Shown: piece after piece, positions 1 to 8,976 of the stretch | Numbering within the stretch: position 1 is the first letter of the stretch | How the letters are laid out: the number at the start of each line of letters is the position of its first letter | Assembly (NCBI GenBank): GCA_963748485.1 | Contig: CAVVJF010000016.1 | Span: forward strand, 1-64,000 | DNA from: DASRWT01 sp963748485 | Lineage (GTDB): Bacteria; Methylomirabilota; Methylomirabilia; Rokubacteriales; CSP1-6 | DNA: 64,000 bases | Direction: 5' to 3' | Made by a program: the position numbers and the translations under genes | Notes under the pieces: model-generated | Told to the model about the DNA's origin: nothing | Databases searched by the model: none | What the model saw: only the letters and a program-made list of their open reading frames with translations

Positions 1-2254
<2,254 letters not shown>

Positions 2255-2269
2255 GAATCGTCCTTTCTC

Positions 2270-2656
2270 TCAGAAGAGCTCGATCGGCGAGAGTTGGCCG
2301 GACGCGGCGCGAACCAGCGCCTCGCCGGTCCCACGACTGGCCGGATCCGGCTTCTGGGCCACGTCGTCCCGCACGTAGCCCAGCAGCTCCTCCATCTGAG
2401 CCTGCATGTCGAGCATCCGACGCCTCATCTTTAGGATGATCTCGACGCCGGCCAGATTCACCCCGAGGTCGCGGGTGAGGCGGATCAACCGCGCGATCTC
2501 CTCCACGTCGTCCGCCGAGAACATCCGGGTCCTCCCCTCCGTCCGGCCGGGACGGATGAGCCCCTTCTTCTCGTACATGCGCAGGGTCTGCGGATGCAGC
2601 TTGAGCATTTCGCCTACCACGCCGATGGTGTAGAGCGGCTTGTGCCTGTCCGTCAT
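2270..2656 (-). CDS. hspR: HspR, MerR-family heat-shock repressor
   Basis: 128-aa MerR-type transcription factor. The N-terminal winged-helix segment reads YTIGVVGEMLKLHPQTLRMY, followed by EKKGLIRP and an R-rich wing, which matches HspR rather than metal-sensing MerR proteins; no metal-binding cysteines are present. The C-terminal half is a predicted coiled-coil dimerisation helix. HspR represses dnaK and other heat-shock genes by binding HAIR operators and uses DnaK as co-repressor (family knowledge). Its ATG overlaps the dnaJ stop (ATGA, 2653-2656), so it is translationally coupled to dnaJ, the classic dnaKJ-hspR arrangement. A HAIR-like site lies in front of hsp20 at 6284-6304. grpE, often between dnaK and dnaJ, is absent from this operon. 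Confidence 0.93.
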   Translation of the reverse strand: MTDRHKPLYTIGVVGEMLKLHPQTLRMYEKKGLIRPGRTEGRTRMFSADDVEEIARLIRLTRDLGVNLAGVEIILKMRRRMLDMQAQMEELLGYVRDDVAQKPDPASRGTGEALVRAASGQLSPIELF

Positions 2657-3663
2657 GCGCGCGCCGTCCTTGTCGCGGCCGCGACGGGCGGGGCCGGCAG
2701 CAGGCGTCCGAGATCGCGGACCATCTCCTGGGTCCGGGCGTCGAGCCCGCGCGGGATGTCCACCACGATCGTCACGTAGAGGTCGCCCCGCCCTTCGGAC
2801 GCCAGACGCGACATGCCGCGCCCCCGGATGCGGAAGACCTGGCCGGCCTGGGTTCCAGGCGGCAAGACCAGATCGACGTCGCCGGACAGTGTCCGCACGA
2901 GCACCCGCGCGCCCAGCACCGCCTCCACGATCGAGACGCCGACCTCCGCGTAGAGGTTGTCGCCTTTGCGGGTGAAGACGGGGTCCTCGTGCACGCGCGT
3001 GATGACGACGAGGTCACCGCGCGGGCCGCCGAACGGTCCCGCATGCCCTTCGCCCGGGATGCGAATCTGCGAGCCCGTGTCCATGCCGGCGGGAATGGCC
3101 ACGCGCAGACTCGCACGCGCCGGCGCGACGCCGCGGCCGTGACAGCTGCGGCAGGGATCCGTCACTCGCTGCCCCGCTCCCCGGCACACCGGGCAGTCCG
3201 CGGGGCCCGATGGGCCCTGGGCGCCCCACACCAGGCCCACGCCGTCGCAATGCTCGCAGGGCGCCGGCACCGCCCCGGGGCGCGCGCCGGTGGCCTCGCA
3301 GGTCGCGCAAGGGGACAGGCGCTCCACGGTCAGGTTCGCGGTGAGCCCGGCCGCCGCCTGGTGAAATGCCAGCTCCACCGGCGCGTGGACGTCGTCGCCC
3401 CGCCGGCGGGAGCCTCGCCGCGAGCCCACGTTCTCCGTGGGGCGCTCGCCGGCCTTTGCCTGATGGTCGTAGAGAGTCCGAGCGGAGGGGTCGCTGAGCA
3501 CGCGATACGCGGACCGGATCTCCTCGAAGAGCACGTCGGCCTCGCGATCCCAGAGATTGACGTCGGGTGAATAGCGGCGCGCGAGGCGCTGATAGGCCCG
3601 TCGGATCTGGGCAGCCGACGCCGCCACCCCGATCCCGAGCACCGCGTAGTAGTCTCTGGCCAT
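2653..3663 (-). CDS. dnaJ: DnaJ co-chaperone with altered HPD motif (SPD)
   Basis: 336-aa J-domain co-chaperone for DnaK. I start it at ATG 3663 (MARDYYAVLG) rather than an upstream in-frame GTG because the J domain begins there. Order: J domain residues 1-70, short linker, four CxxCxGxG-type zinc motifs (CATCEATG, CEHCDGVG, CPVCRGAG, CRSCHGRG) around residues 130-190, then the C-terminal substrate-binding beta domains. The J-domain signature between helices II and III reads RRYSPDVN: the invariant His of HPD is Ser (codon TCA, about 3560-3562). In model J proteins His replacement abolishes stimulation of DnaK ATPase, so this protein may act mainly as holdase or depend on another J protein. 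It lies 61 bp after dnaK and overlaps hspR. Confidence 0.92.
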   Translation of the reverse strand: MARDYYAVLGIGVAASAAQIRRAYQRLARRYSPDVNLWDREADVLFEEIRSAYRVLSDPSARTLYDHQAKAGERPTENVGSRRGSRRRGDDVHAPVELAFHQAAAGLTANLTVERLSPCATCEATGARPGAVPAPCEHCDGVGLVWGAQGPSGPADCPVCRGAGQRVTDPCRSCHGRGVAPARASLRVAIPAGMDTGSQIRIPGEGHAGPFGGPRGDLVVITRVHEDPVFTRKGDNLYAEVGVSIVEAVLGARVLVRTLSGDVDLVLPPGTQAGQVFRIRGRGMSRLASEGRGDLYVTIVVDIPRGLDARTQEMVRDLGRLLPAPPVAAATRTARA

Positions 3664-3724
3664 AGCGGTTTCGCCGGGGCAGTGGCCGGGTGCGCGGCAC
3701 GCGACCACTGCCCCTGACTGTCCT

Positions 3725-5656
3725 CTACTTTTTGGTGTCGCCCAGATCCTTGAACTCGGCGTCGATCACGTCGCCCTTGGCCTGGTCGGCGGCGGCGCCG
3801 GAGGTGTCCTCGCCGCCCGCGCCGGCCGGCTCGCCCGGCGCCGGGCTCCCCGCCGCCGCCTGGGCCCGATACATGGCCTCGGCGACCTTGTGCGATGCCT
3901 TGGTCAACGCCTCCTGCGTCTGCTTGATCCGCTCGATGTCGCTTCCCTTGAGCGCTTCGCGCGCGTCGTTGAGCGCGGTCTCGATGGCGGCCTTGTCTTC
4001 CGCCGACACCTTGTCCCCGTGCTCGCGCAGGGTGCGCTCGGTGGTGTAGACCAGCGAATCGGCGTGATTGCGAACTTCGATCTCCTCGCGGTGCTTGGCG
4101 TCCTCGGCGGCATTGGCTTCCGCCTCGCGCTTCATCCGCTCGATGTCGTCCTTGGTCAGGGTCGACGACGCCGTGATCGTGATGTTCTGCTGCTTGCTGG
4201 TGGCCTTGTCCTTGGCCGACACGTTCACGATACCGTTGGCGTCGATGTCGAACGTCACCTCGACCTGGGGCACGCCCCGCGGTGCCGGCGGCAGGCCATC
4301 CAGATGGAAGCGTCCCAGCGTCCGGTTGTCCCGCGCGAGCGGCCGCTCGCCCTGCAGCACGTGCACCTCCACCGAGGGCTGGCTGTCGGACGCGGTGGTG
4401 AACACCTCGCTCTTCTTGGTCGGAATCGTCGTGTTGGCCTCGATGAGCCGCGTCATGACGCCCCCCAGCGTCTCGATACCGAGCGACAGGGGCGTCACAT
4501 CGAGCAGGAGCAGGTCCTTGACCTCGCCGGTGAGGACGGCGGCCTGGACGGCCGCGCCCACCGCCACCACCTCATCGGGGTTGACGGTCTTGTTGGGCTC
4601 CTTGCCGAAGAGCTTCTTGACCTCGTCCTGCACCTTGGGCATTCGGGTCTGGCCGCCGACGAGAATGACCTCCTCGATATCGGCGCCGGTTACGCCCGCC
4701 TGCCGCATCGCCTCGCGGCATGGGACCAGGCTTCGCTCGATCAGATCGGCCACCAGGGTCTCAAGCTTCGCCCGCGTGAGGGTGAGGACCAGGTGCTTGG
4801 GTCCGGTCGCGTCAGCGGTGATGAACGGCAGGTTGATCTCCGTCTGGATGGTGGTGGACAGCTCGCACTTGGCCTTCTCCGCCGCTTCCTTCAGCCGCTG
4901 CAGGGCCATCCGGTCCTTGCGGAGGTCGATCCCGTTCTCGCGCTTGAACTCGTCGGCGATCCAGTCGATGACCCGCTGGTCGAAGTCGTCGCCGCCGAGG
5001 TGAGTGTCGCCATTGGTCGCCTTCACCTCGACCACGCCCTCGCCGATCTCCAGGATCGAGATGTCGAACGTACCGCCCCCGAGGTCGTAGACGGCCACCG
5101 TCTCATCCTTCTTCTTGTTGAGGCCGTACGCGAGGGCGGCCGCAGTAGGCTCGTTGACGATCCGGAGAACCTCCAGACCGGCAATGGTGCCCGCCTCCTT
5201 GGTTGCCTGGCGCTGGCTGTCGTTGAAGTAGGCGGGCACCGTGATCACCGCCTGGGTGACCTTCTCACCGAGATACGCCTCCGCCGCTTCTTTGAGCTTG
5301 CGCAGGATCAACGCGGAGATCTCCTGGGGCGAGTACACCTTCCCCCGCACCTCCACGCGCGCGTCGCCGCTCGACGCCTTCACGACCTTGTAGGGGACGA
5401 GCTTGATCTCCTGCAGCACCTCTTCGTATCGACGCCCCACGAAGCGCTTGATCGAGAAGACGGTATTGTCCGGGTTGGTGATGGCCTGCCGCTTGGCCAC
5501 CTGTCCGACGAGGGTCTCCCCCTCCTTGGTGAAGGCGGCCACCGAGGGGGTCAGCCGGCTTCCTTCCTGATTGGGGATGACGGTGGGATCTCCGCCTTCC
5601 ACAACCGCCACAACCGAGTTGGTCGTCCCCAGATCGATGCCGATCACCTTCGCCAT
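3725..5656 (-). CDS. dnaK: Chaperone protein DnaK (Hsp70)
   Basis: 643-aa Hsp70 ATPase that binds exposed hydrophobic peptides and refolds proteins with DnaJ and GrpE. It starts MAKVIGIDLGTTNSVVAV with a good ribosome-binding site (AGGAG, 8 nt upstream). The actin-like ATPase domain spans residues 1-380 (phosphate loop IDLGTTNS, AVITVPAYFNDSQRQATKEAG, DLGGGTFD). The substrate-binding domain follows (LLLLDVTPLSLGIETLGG near residue 390), then the helical lid and a glycine/alanine-rich tail ending in VIDAEFKDL. The length is normal. It lies downstream of hsp20, separated by a GC-rich hairpin, and upstream of dnaJ-hspR-lon. DnaK is also the known co-repressor of HspR, giving feedback control of the operon. 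Confidence 0.97.
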   Translation of the reverse strand: MAKVIGIDLGTTNSVVAVVEGGDPTVIPNQEGSRLTPSVAAFTKEGETLVGQVAKRQAITNPDNTVFSIKRFVGRRYEEVLQEIKLVPYKVVKASSGDARVEVRGKVYSPQEISALILRKLKEAAEAYLGEKVTQAVITVPAYFNDSQRQATKEAGTIAGLEVLRIVNEPTAAALAYGLNKKKDETVAVYDLGGGTFDISILEIGEGVVEVKATNGDTHLGGDDFDQRVIDWIADEFKRENGIDLRKDRMALQRLKEAAEKAKCELSTTIQTEINLPFITADATGPKHLVLTLTRAKLETLVADLIERSLVPCREAMRQAGVTGADIEEVILVGGQTRMPKVQDEVKKLFGKEPNKTVNPDEVVAVGAAVQAAVLTGEVKDLLLLDVTPLSLGIETLGGVMTRLIEANTTIPTKKSEVFTTASDSQPSVEVHVLQGERPLARDNRTLGRFHLDGLPPAPRGVPQVEVTFDIDANGIVNVSAKDKATSKQQNITITASSTLTKDDIERMKREAEANAAEDAKHREEIEVRNHADSLVYTTERTLREHGDKVSAEDKAAIETALNDAREALKGSDIERIKQTQEALTKASHKVAEAMYRAQAAAGSPAPGEPAGAGGEDTSGAAADQAKGDVIDAEFKDLGDTKK

Positions 5657-5711
5657 GGTGTCCGTCTCCTGTGTGTGGATCTATTCGGGCTGCGCATCTA
5701 TGTGAGCGGCG

Positions 5712-5740
5712 GGGGAGGAGGGGACACCCCCCTCCTCCCC
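5712..5740 (-). terminator. GC-rich hairpin between hsp20 and dnaK
   Basis: Perfect 12-bp inverted repeat (5712-5723 with 5729-5740) around a 5-nt loop, in the gap between hsp20 and dnaK. No T-tract follows in either direction. It may be an attenuating or mRNA-stabilising hairpin giving hsp20 and dnaK different transcript levels. Confidence 0.5.
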
Positions 5741-5751
5741 TCGAGCGCGAA

Positions 5752-6216
5752 TCAGGCCACGTCGATCTTGATCGCCTTCGGCTTGAGCTCTTCGGCCTTG
5801 GGCAGGTTGATCGTGAGCACGCCTTCGCGGTATGTCGCCTTGACCTTGTCGGCCTGCACCGCAAGCGGCAGCGATAGGCTGCGCTCGAACTTTCCGTGCC
5901 AGCGCTCGCTGCGGTAGACGCTCTCTCGGGCCGTCGAGGCCACCTCGCGCTCACCCTTGATGGTCAAGATGTCCCCGGTGATGGAGACCTGAACGTCCTT
6001 CTCCGTCATCCCGGGTAGCTCGACGGTCACCACCACGTCGTCCTTGGTCTCGAAGACATCGACCGCGGGCGCCCACACTCGATCCATGCCGGGCGCCGAT
6101 CGACCGAAGAAACCATCGAACATCCTGTTCATCTCGGACTGCAGGTCTCCAACATCGCGGAACGGGTCCCACCGATCCAGGGCCTGACTGAGCGGACGCC
6201 ATTGCACAACGGTCAT
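5752..6216 (-). CDS. Hsp20/alpha-crystallin small heat-shock protein
   Basis: 154-aa small heat-shock protein, an ATP-independent holdase that keeps unfolding proteins soluble for DnaK. I start at ATG 6216 (MTVVQWRPLSQ) because an AGGAGG box lies 7 nt upstream; the longer frame to 6303 covers the promoter. The N-terminal arm (residues 1-40, DRWDPFRDVGDLQSEMNRMF) is followed by the alpha-crystallin beta-sandwich (PAVDVFETKDDVVVTVELPG ... REGVLTINLPK). The C-terminal segment KPKAIKIDV holds the I-x-I-like motif that docks into neighbouring subunits. It is first in the heat-shock operon, directly behind a strong sigma70-like promoter with an overlapping HAIR-like HspR operator, so it is probably heat-inducible. 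Confidence 0.93.
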   Translation of the reverse strand: MTVVQWRPLSQALDRWDPFRDVGDLQSEMNRMFDGFFGRSAPGMDRVWAPAVDVFETKDDVVVTVELPGMTEKDVQVSITGDILTIKGEREVASTARESVYRSERWHGKFERSLSLPLAVQADKVKATYREGVLTINLPKAEELKPKAIKIDVA

Positions 6217-6274
6217 GTGAATTCCTCCTGGGGCCGGACTCCAAAGGCCGGCCGTTAAATATGAGCGTGACTTA

Positions 6275-6304
6275 CTTATATTCCATGAGTGCTGACATGT
6301 CAAG
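6275..6304 (-). promoter_or_regulatory. Heat-shock promoter overlapping a HAIR-like HspR operator
   Basis: Reading the minus strand, TTGACA (6298-6303), a 17-bp spacer and TATAAG (6275-6280) form a near-consensus sigma70 promoter for hsp20. Overlapping its -35 box, CTTGACA-N7-ACTCATG (6284-6304) matches the HAIR consensus CTTGAGT-N7-ACTCAAG at 11 of 14 positions. Repression by the HspR encoded in the same operon is the natural reading. Confidence 0.72.
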
Positions 6305-6348
6305 TAATTGCCCTACTTCATCATAACCCCTGGAAAAGGCATAGAACT

Positions 6349-6376
6349 TTGACTTGCCGGGGCCGAGTGCTATGGT
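6349..6376 (+). promoter_or_regulatory. Promoter for the membrane protein at 6383, possibly leaderless
   Basis: TTGACT (6349-6354), 16-bp spacer, TATGGT (6371-6376). The predicted transcription start falls at about 6383, which is the ATG itself, and there is no Shine-Dalgarno sequence. It lies back-to-back with the hsp20 promoter. Confidence 0.45.
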
Positions 6377-6382
6377 TGGCCG

Positions 6383-7033
6383 ATGCGTTTCGGGTGCTTT
6401 GGCTGTCTGGTCCTGATCGTGGCCATCCTGGTCGTGGTCGTGGCAGCCGCCGGTTTTCTCTTCCTGTCGGGAAACATGGCCACGGCGCCGGACGTCCAGC
6501 CCTCGCGTTTCACCCGAGCAGACGGATTTTCCGCCCAGCGAAAGCTCTACGAGCTCGTCTTGCGGGAGTCGGGGCGGTCCACACGAACCGATCCCGTGAT
6601 CCTCAGCGAGGCCGAGGTCAACGCGTTCCTCGCCAATCACCTTGCCGAGTCCGCCGACCTGCCCTTCAACCCTCTCGTGGTCCGCTTCGCGGGGGGCCAG
6701 CTCGAGATCAAAGGCCAGACCGTACTACGGCATCTGCTTCAGGGTCCGCCCTTTCCCCAGTTCATGCGCTATTTGCCCGCCGAGCGGCTCGACCAGCCCG
6801 TGTGGGTCACCGTTCGCGGCCGCTTCGTCATCGAGCACGCGAGAATCAAGACGGGCCGGACCTATGCGCGGGTCGACGTAACTGAGTTCGCGCTGGGGAA
6901 ACAGCCGGTGGGGAAATGGCTCCTGTGGCTCCTGCTCGGCCAGACCGGGTCGAAGCTCCTGCGCTTCCAGGTCCCCCCCGTCGTGGATTCGGTGCAGATC
7001 GATGAGCGACGAGCGGTGATCCGGACCCAGTAA
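6383..7033 (+). CDS. Membrane-anchored protein of unknown function
   Basis: 216-aa protein I do not recognise. Residues 8-30 (LVLIVAILVVVVAAAGFLFL) form one strong transmembrane or signal-anchor helix, so most of the protein should face the periplasm. The rest is a mixed alpha/beta domain without cysteines apart from C5 and C8 at the membrane face. Motifs such as PVILSEAEVNAFLANHL and PVWVTVRGRFVIEHARI resemble periplasmic lipid-binding-like proteins of unknown role, but I cannot name a family. It stands alone, divergent from the heat-shock operon and convergent with the DUF1844 gene (4 bp gap). A promoter ends only 7 nt before the ATG and no ribosome-binding site is seen, which suggests leaderless translation. 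Confidence 0.75.
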   Translation: MRFGCFGCLVLIVAILVVVVAAAGFLFLSGNMATAPDVQPSRFTRADGFSAQRKLYELVLRESGRSTRTDPVILSEAEVNAFLANHLAESADLPFNPLVVRFAGGQLEIKGQTVLRHLLQGPPFPQFMRYLPAERLDQPVWVTVRGRFVIEHARIKTGRTYARVDVTEFALGKQPVGKWLLWLLLGQTGSKLLRFQVPPVVDSVQIDERRAVIRTQ

Positions 7034-7037
7034 TCCC

Positions 7038-7442
7038 CTAGCGGCCCAGGGAACCCGCCGCCCGGACGACCCGCATCTCGAGGTCGTAGAGAATGTCCTC
7101 GAGCAGCCGGGTCTCCTGCTCTGTTCGGTTCCCGCTCGTCTTGTCGCGGAGCAGCAGCAGGAGGTCCACCGCTTCCCTCGCCTGCGCCAGATCCACGCTG
7201 CGCTCGCCGGTGGCGGGGTCGGGAGCCTCGCCCAGCGCCATGAGCGCGGAGCTGGCGAACATCACGAACACGCCCGAGAGATCCGCTCCGCCCGGCTCAC
7301 GGCTCGCGAGAGGCGAGGCGTGGGATCCTCCGCCGGCGGGGACGCTTGGAGCCGGACGCGCGGCCCCACTTCCCATCTCCGTCGGGGCCTCGGTGTCCCG
7401 ATGCCGTCGATCTGTGACCTTGAAGGTTTCGTCCTCCGCCAT
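7038..7442 (-). CDS. DUF1844-family protein
   Basis: 134-aa protein. I choose ATG 7442 (MAEDETFKVTDRR) because GGGAGG sits 6 nt upstream; an ATG two codons earlier is also possible. The KVTDRR start and the C-terminal helical region (FVMFASSALMALGEAPDP ... REAVDLLLLLRDKTSGNRT ... LLEDILYDLEMRVV) are typical of DUF1844 proteins, small proteins of unknown function common in deltaproteobacteria, acidobacteria and related phyla. The middle (residues 15-55) is a Pro/Gly/Ala-rich linker of low complexity. The family is often found near mazG or hydrolase genes; here it is divergent from mazG and convergent with the membrane protein at 6383. Confidence 0.8.
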   Translation of the reverse strand: MAEDETFKVTDRRHRDTEAPTEMGSGAARPAPSVPAGGGSHASPLASREPGGADLSGVFVMFASSALMALGEAPDPATGERSVDLAQAREAVDLLLLLRDKTSGNRTEQETRLLEDILYDLEMRVVRAAGSLGR

Positions 7443-7516
7443 CTTCATCCTCCCGGCAGCCCCGTGACGCGAGGTCGGCGCGATCGCGGTCGAGGCTAGC
7501 ACGCGACCCCAATCCC

Positions 7517-7545
7517 TTCAAGGACACGGCGGGCGTGTGTATAAT
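7517..7545 (+). promoter_or_regulatory. Promoter for mazG
   Basis: Perfect -10 TATAAT at 7540-7545. At 17-bp spacing lies a weak -35, TTCAAG (7517-7522). The predicted start at about 7552 gives an 18-nt leader before the mazG ATG at 7570. Confidence 0.55.
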
Positions 7546-7569
7546 GACCGTGCGCTTCCAGGACCCCCC

Positions 7570-8412
7570 ATGGCTGACTCCGCCGGCACCCTCTTCGAAT
7601 CGCTGCTCGCCATCATGTCCCGTCTGAGGTCGGAGACGGGGTGCCCCTGGGACCGCGAGCAGACGCGGCAGTCCCTGAAGCCCTATCTCATCGAGGAGGC
7701 GTACGAGGCCCTCGAATCCCTCGACGTGGGGTCGAGCGACCACATCCAGGAAGAGCTCGGCGATCTCCTGTTCCAGGTCGTGTTCCACGCCCAGCTGGCC
7801 AAGGAGACGGGCGAGTTCACCATGGCCGACCTCCTCGCCCGCCTCAACGATAAGATGATCCGCCGCCACCCCCACGTGTTCGCGGGAGGCCAGGTCGCCG
7901 ATGCCGCCGAGGCGCTCTCCCAGTGGGAGCGGATCAAGCGCGGCGAGGGGACGGGGGACGGGCGGACGCGCTCCGCCCTCGACGGCGTGCCGGCGTCGCT
8001 GCCCGCGCTCCTGCGGGCGCAGCGCCTCCAGGTCAAGGCCGGCCGCGTGGGCTTCGACTGGCCGACCTGGCGCGAGGCGTGGAGCAAGGTCGGGGAGGAG
8101 ATGACGGAGCTGGAACACGCCGCGCGGGAAACCGATCCCACGCGAATCCGGGAAGAGCTCGGCGATCTCCTCTTCTCGATCGTGAACGTGGCGCGGTTGC
8201 TGGGCGTGGACGCCGAGGACAGTCTGAGAGGAGCCGCCGAGAAGTTCACCCGTCGCTTCAGAGAGGTGGAGGCGGAAATGAGCGCCGCGGGCCGGACCGT
8301 AGGTGAGGCATCGCTGGAGGAGCTGGACCGGACGTGGGAGACGGTCAAGTCTCGTGAGGCGCGCCCAGCGATGGATCCGCGCTCGGACGCCGGGCCGGGA
8401 GCCGGGCGATGA
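7570..8412 (+). CDS. mazG: MazG nucleoside triphosphate pyrophosphohydrolase
   Basis: 280-aa all-alpha NTP pyrophosphohydrolase that hydrolyses (d)NTPs to NMP and PPi, cleaning aberrant nucleotides and modulating the stringent response. I start at ATG 7570 (MADSAGTLFESL), since the longer frame begins inside the -10 box. Both MazG repeats are present. The N-terminal one has GCPWDREQTRQSLKPYLIEE with the metal-binding EExxE...ExxD pattern (EEAYEALE, EELGDLLFQ). The C-terminal one repeats it (GFDWPTWREAWSKVGEEMTE ... REELGDLLFSIVN). Length matches the two-domain E. coli type. The stop overlaps the start of the macro-domain gene (ATGA), so the two are coupled and may share a nucleotide-housekeeping role. 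Confidence 0.95.
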   Translation: MADSAGTLFESLLAIMSRLRSETGCPWDREQTRQSLKPYLIEEAYEALESLDVGSSDHIQEELGDLLFQVVFHAQLAKETGEFTMADLLARLNDKMIRRHPHVFAGGQVADAAEALSQWERIKRGEGTGDGRTRSALDGVPASLPALLRAQRLQVKAGRVGFDWPTWREAWSKVGEEMTELEHAARETDPTRIREELGDLLFSIVNVARLLGVDAEDSLRGAAEKFTRRFREVEAEMSAAGRTVGEASLEELDRTWETVKSREARPAMDPRSDAGPGAGR

Positions 8413-8942
8413 AGGCCAAGCTCGGGAGCACCACCATCTCGATCCATCTGGGCGATATCACCGATGCCGAGGTCGACGCCATCGTCAACGCGGCGAACTC
8501 CCAGCTCCTCATGGGCGCGGGCGTGGCGGGCGCGATCAAGCGCAAGGGCGGCACCGTCATCGAGGAGGACGCCGTCCGCCAGGGCCCGGTGGAGGTCGGC
8601 GAGTCGGTGCTCACGGTGGCGGGCAACCTCGCCGCCACCCATGTGATCCACGCCGCCACCATGGGGCCCGATCTCAAGACGGACGCGAGCAAGATCGGAG
8701 CGGCCACGCGATCGACCCTGGCCCTGGCGGAGAAGCACAAGCTCACCTCGATCGCCTTTCCCGCGCTGGGAAGCGGGGTGGGAGGCATCCCTCCGGCGAC
8801 CAGCGCGGACGCGATACTGACCGCGCTTGCCGAGCACCTCAAAAGTGGTAAGTCCTCGTTACAGAAGGTTCAGTTCATCTTGTATCAGGCCGAGGCGCAG
8901 AAGCCCTTTACGGATATGTTGAAGAAGGTGACTGGGTTATAG
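8409..8942 (+). CDS. Macro-domain protein (ADP-ribose binding or hydrolysing)
   Basis: 177-aa single macro domain. The motifs are GDITDAEVDAIVNAANSQLL near the N-terminus, the glycine-rich loop MGAGVAGAIKRKGG, and IAFPALGSGVGGIP, the phosphate-binding loop. This fold binds ADP-ribose, and many bacterial members remove ADP-ribose from proteins or hydrolyse O-acetyl-ADP-ribose. The NAAN asparagine and the G-x-G-V-x-G loop needed for binding are present; the exact reaction cannot be told from sequence. It is translationally coupled to mazG. A hairpin follows immediately and may end the mazG-macro transcript before pilB. Confidence 0.92.
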   Translation: MKAKLGSTTISIHLGDITDAEVDAIVNAANSQLLMGAGVAGAIKRKGGTVIEEDAVRQGPVEVGESVLTVAGNLAATHVIHAATMGPDLKTDASKIGAATRSTLALAEKHKLTSIAFPALGSGVGGIPPATSADAILTALAEHLKSGKSSLQKVQFILYQAEAQKPFTDMLKKVTGL

Positions 8943-8948
8943 TTGAGC

Positions 8949-8971
8949 GGTCGGGCTTTTTCAGCCCAACC
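8949..8971 (+). terminator. Hairpin just ahead of pilB
   Basis: A 9-bp stem (8949-8957 with 8963-8971, one mismatched pair) around a TTTTC loop, 6 bp after the macro gene and 5 bp before the pilB ATG. It could end the mazG-macro transcript weakly, or shield the pilB start, which has no visible Shine-Dalgarno sequence. Confidence 0.4.
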
Positions 8972-8976
8972 GATCG

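Noticed and set aside
3890..5917. 675-codon open frame on the plus strand
   Set aside because: Antisense shadow of dnaK and hsp20; no recognisable protein features.
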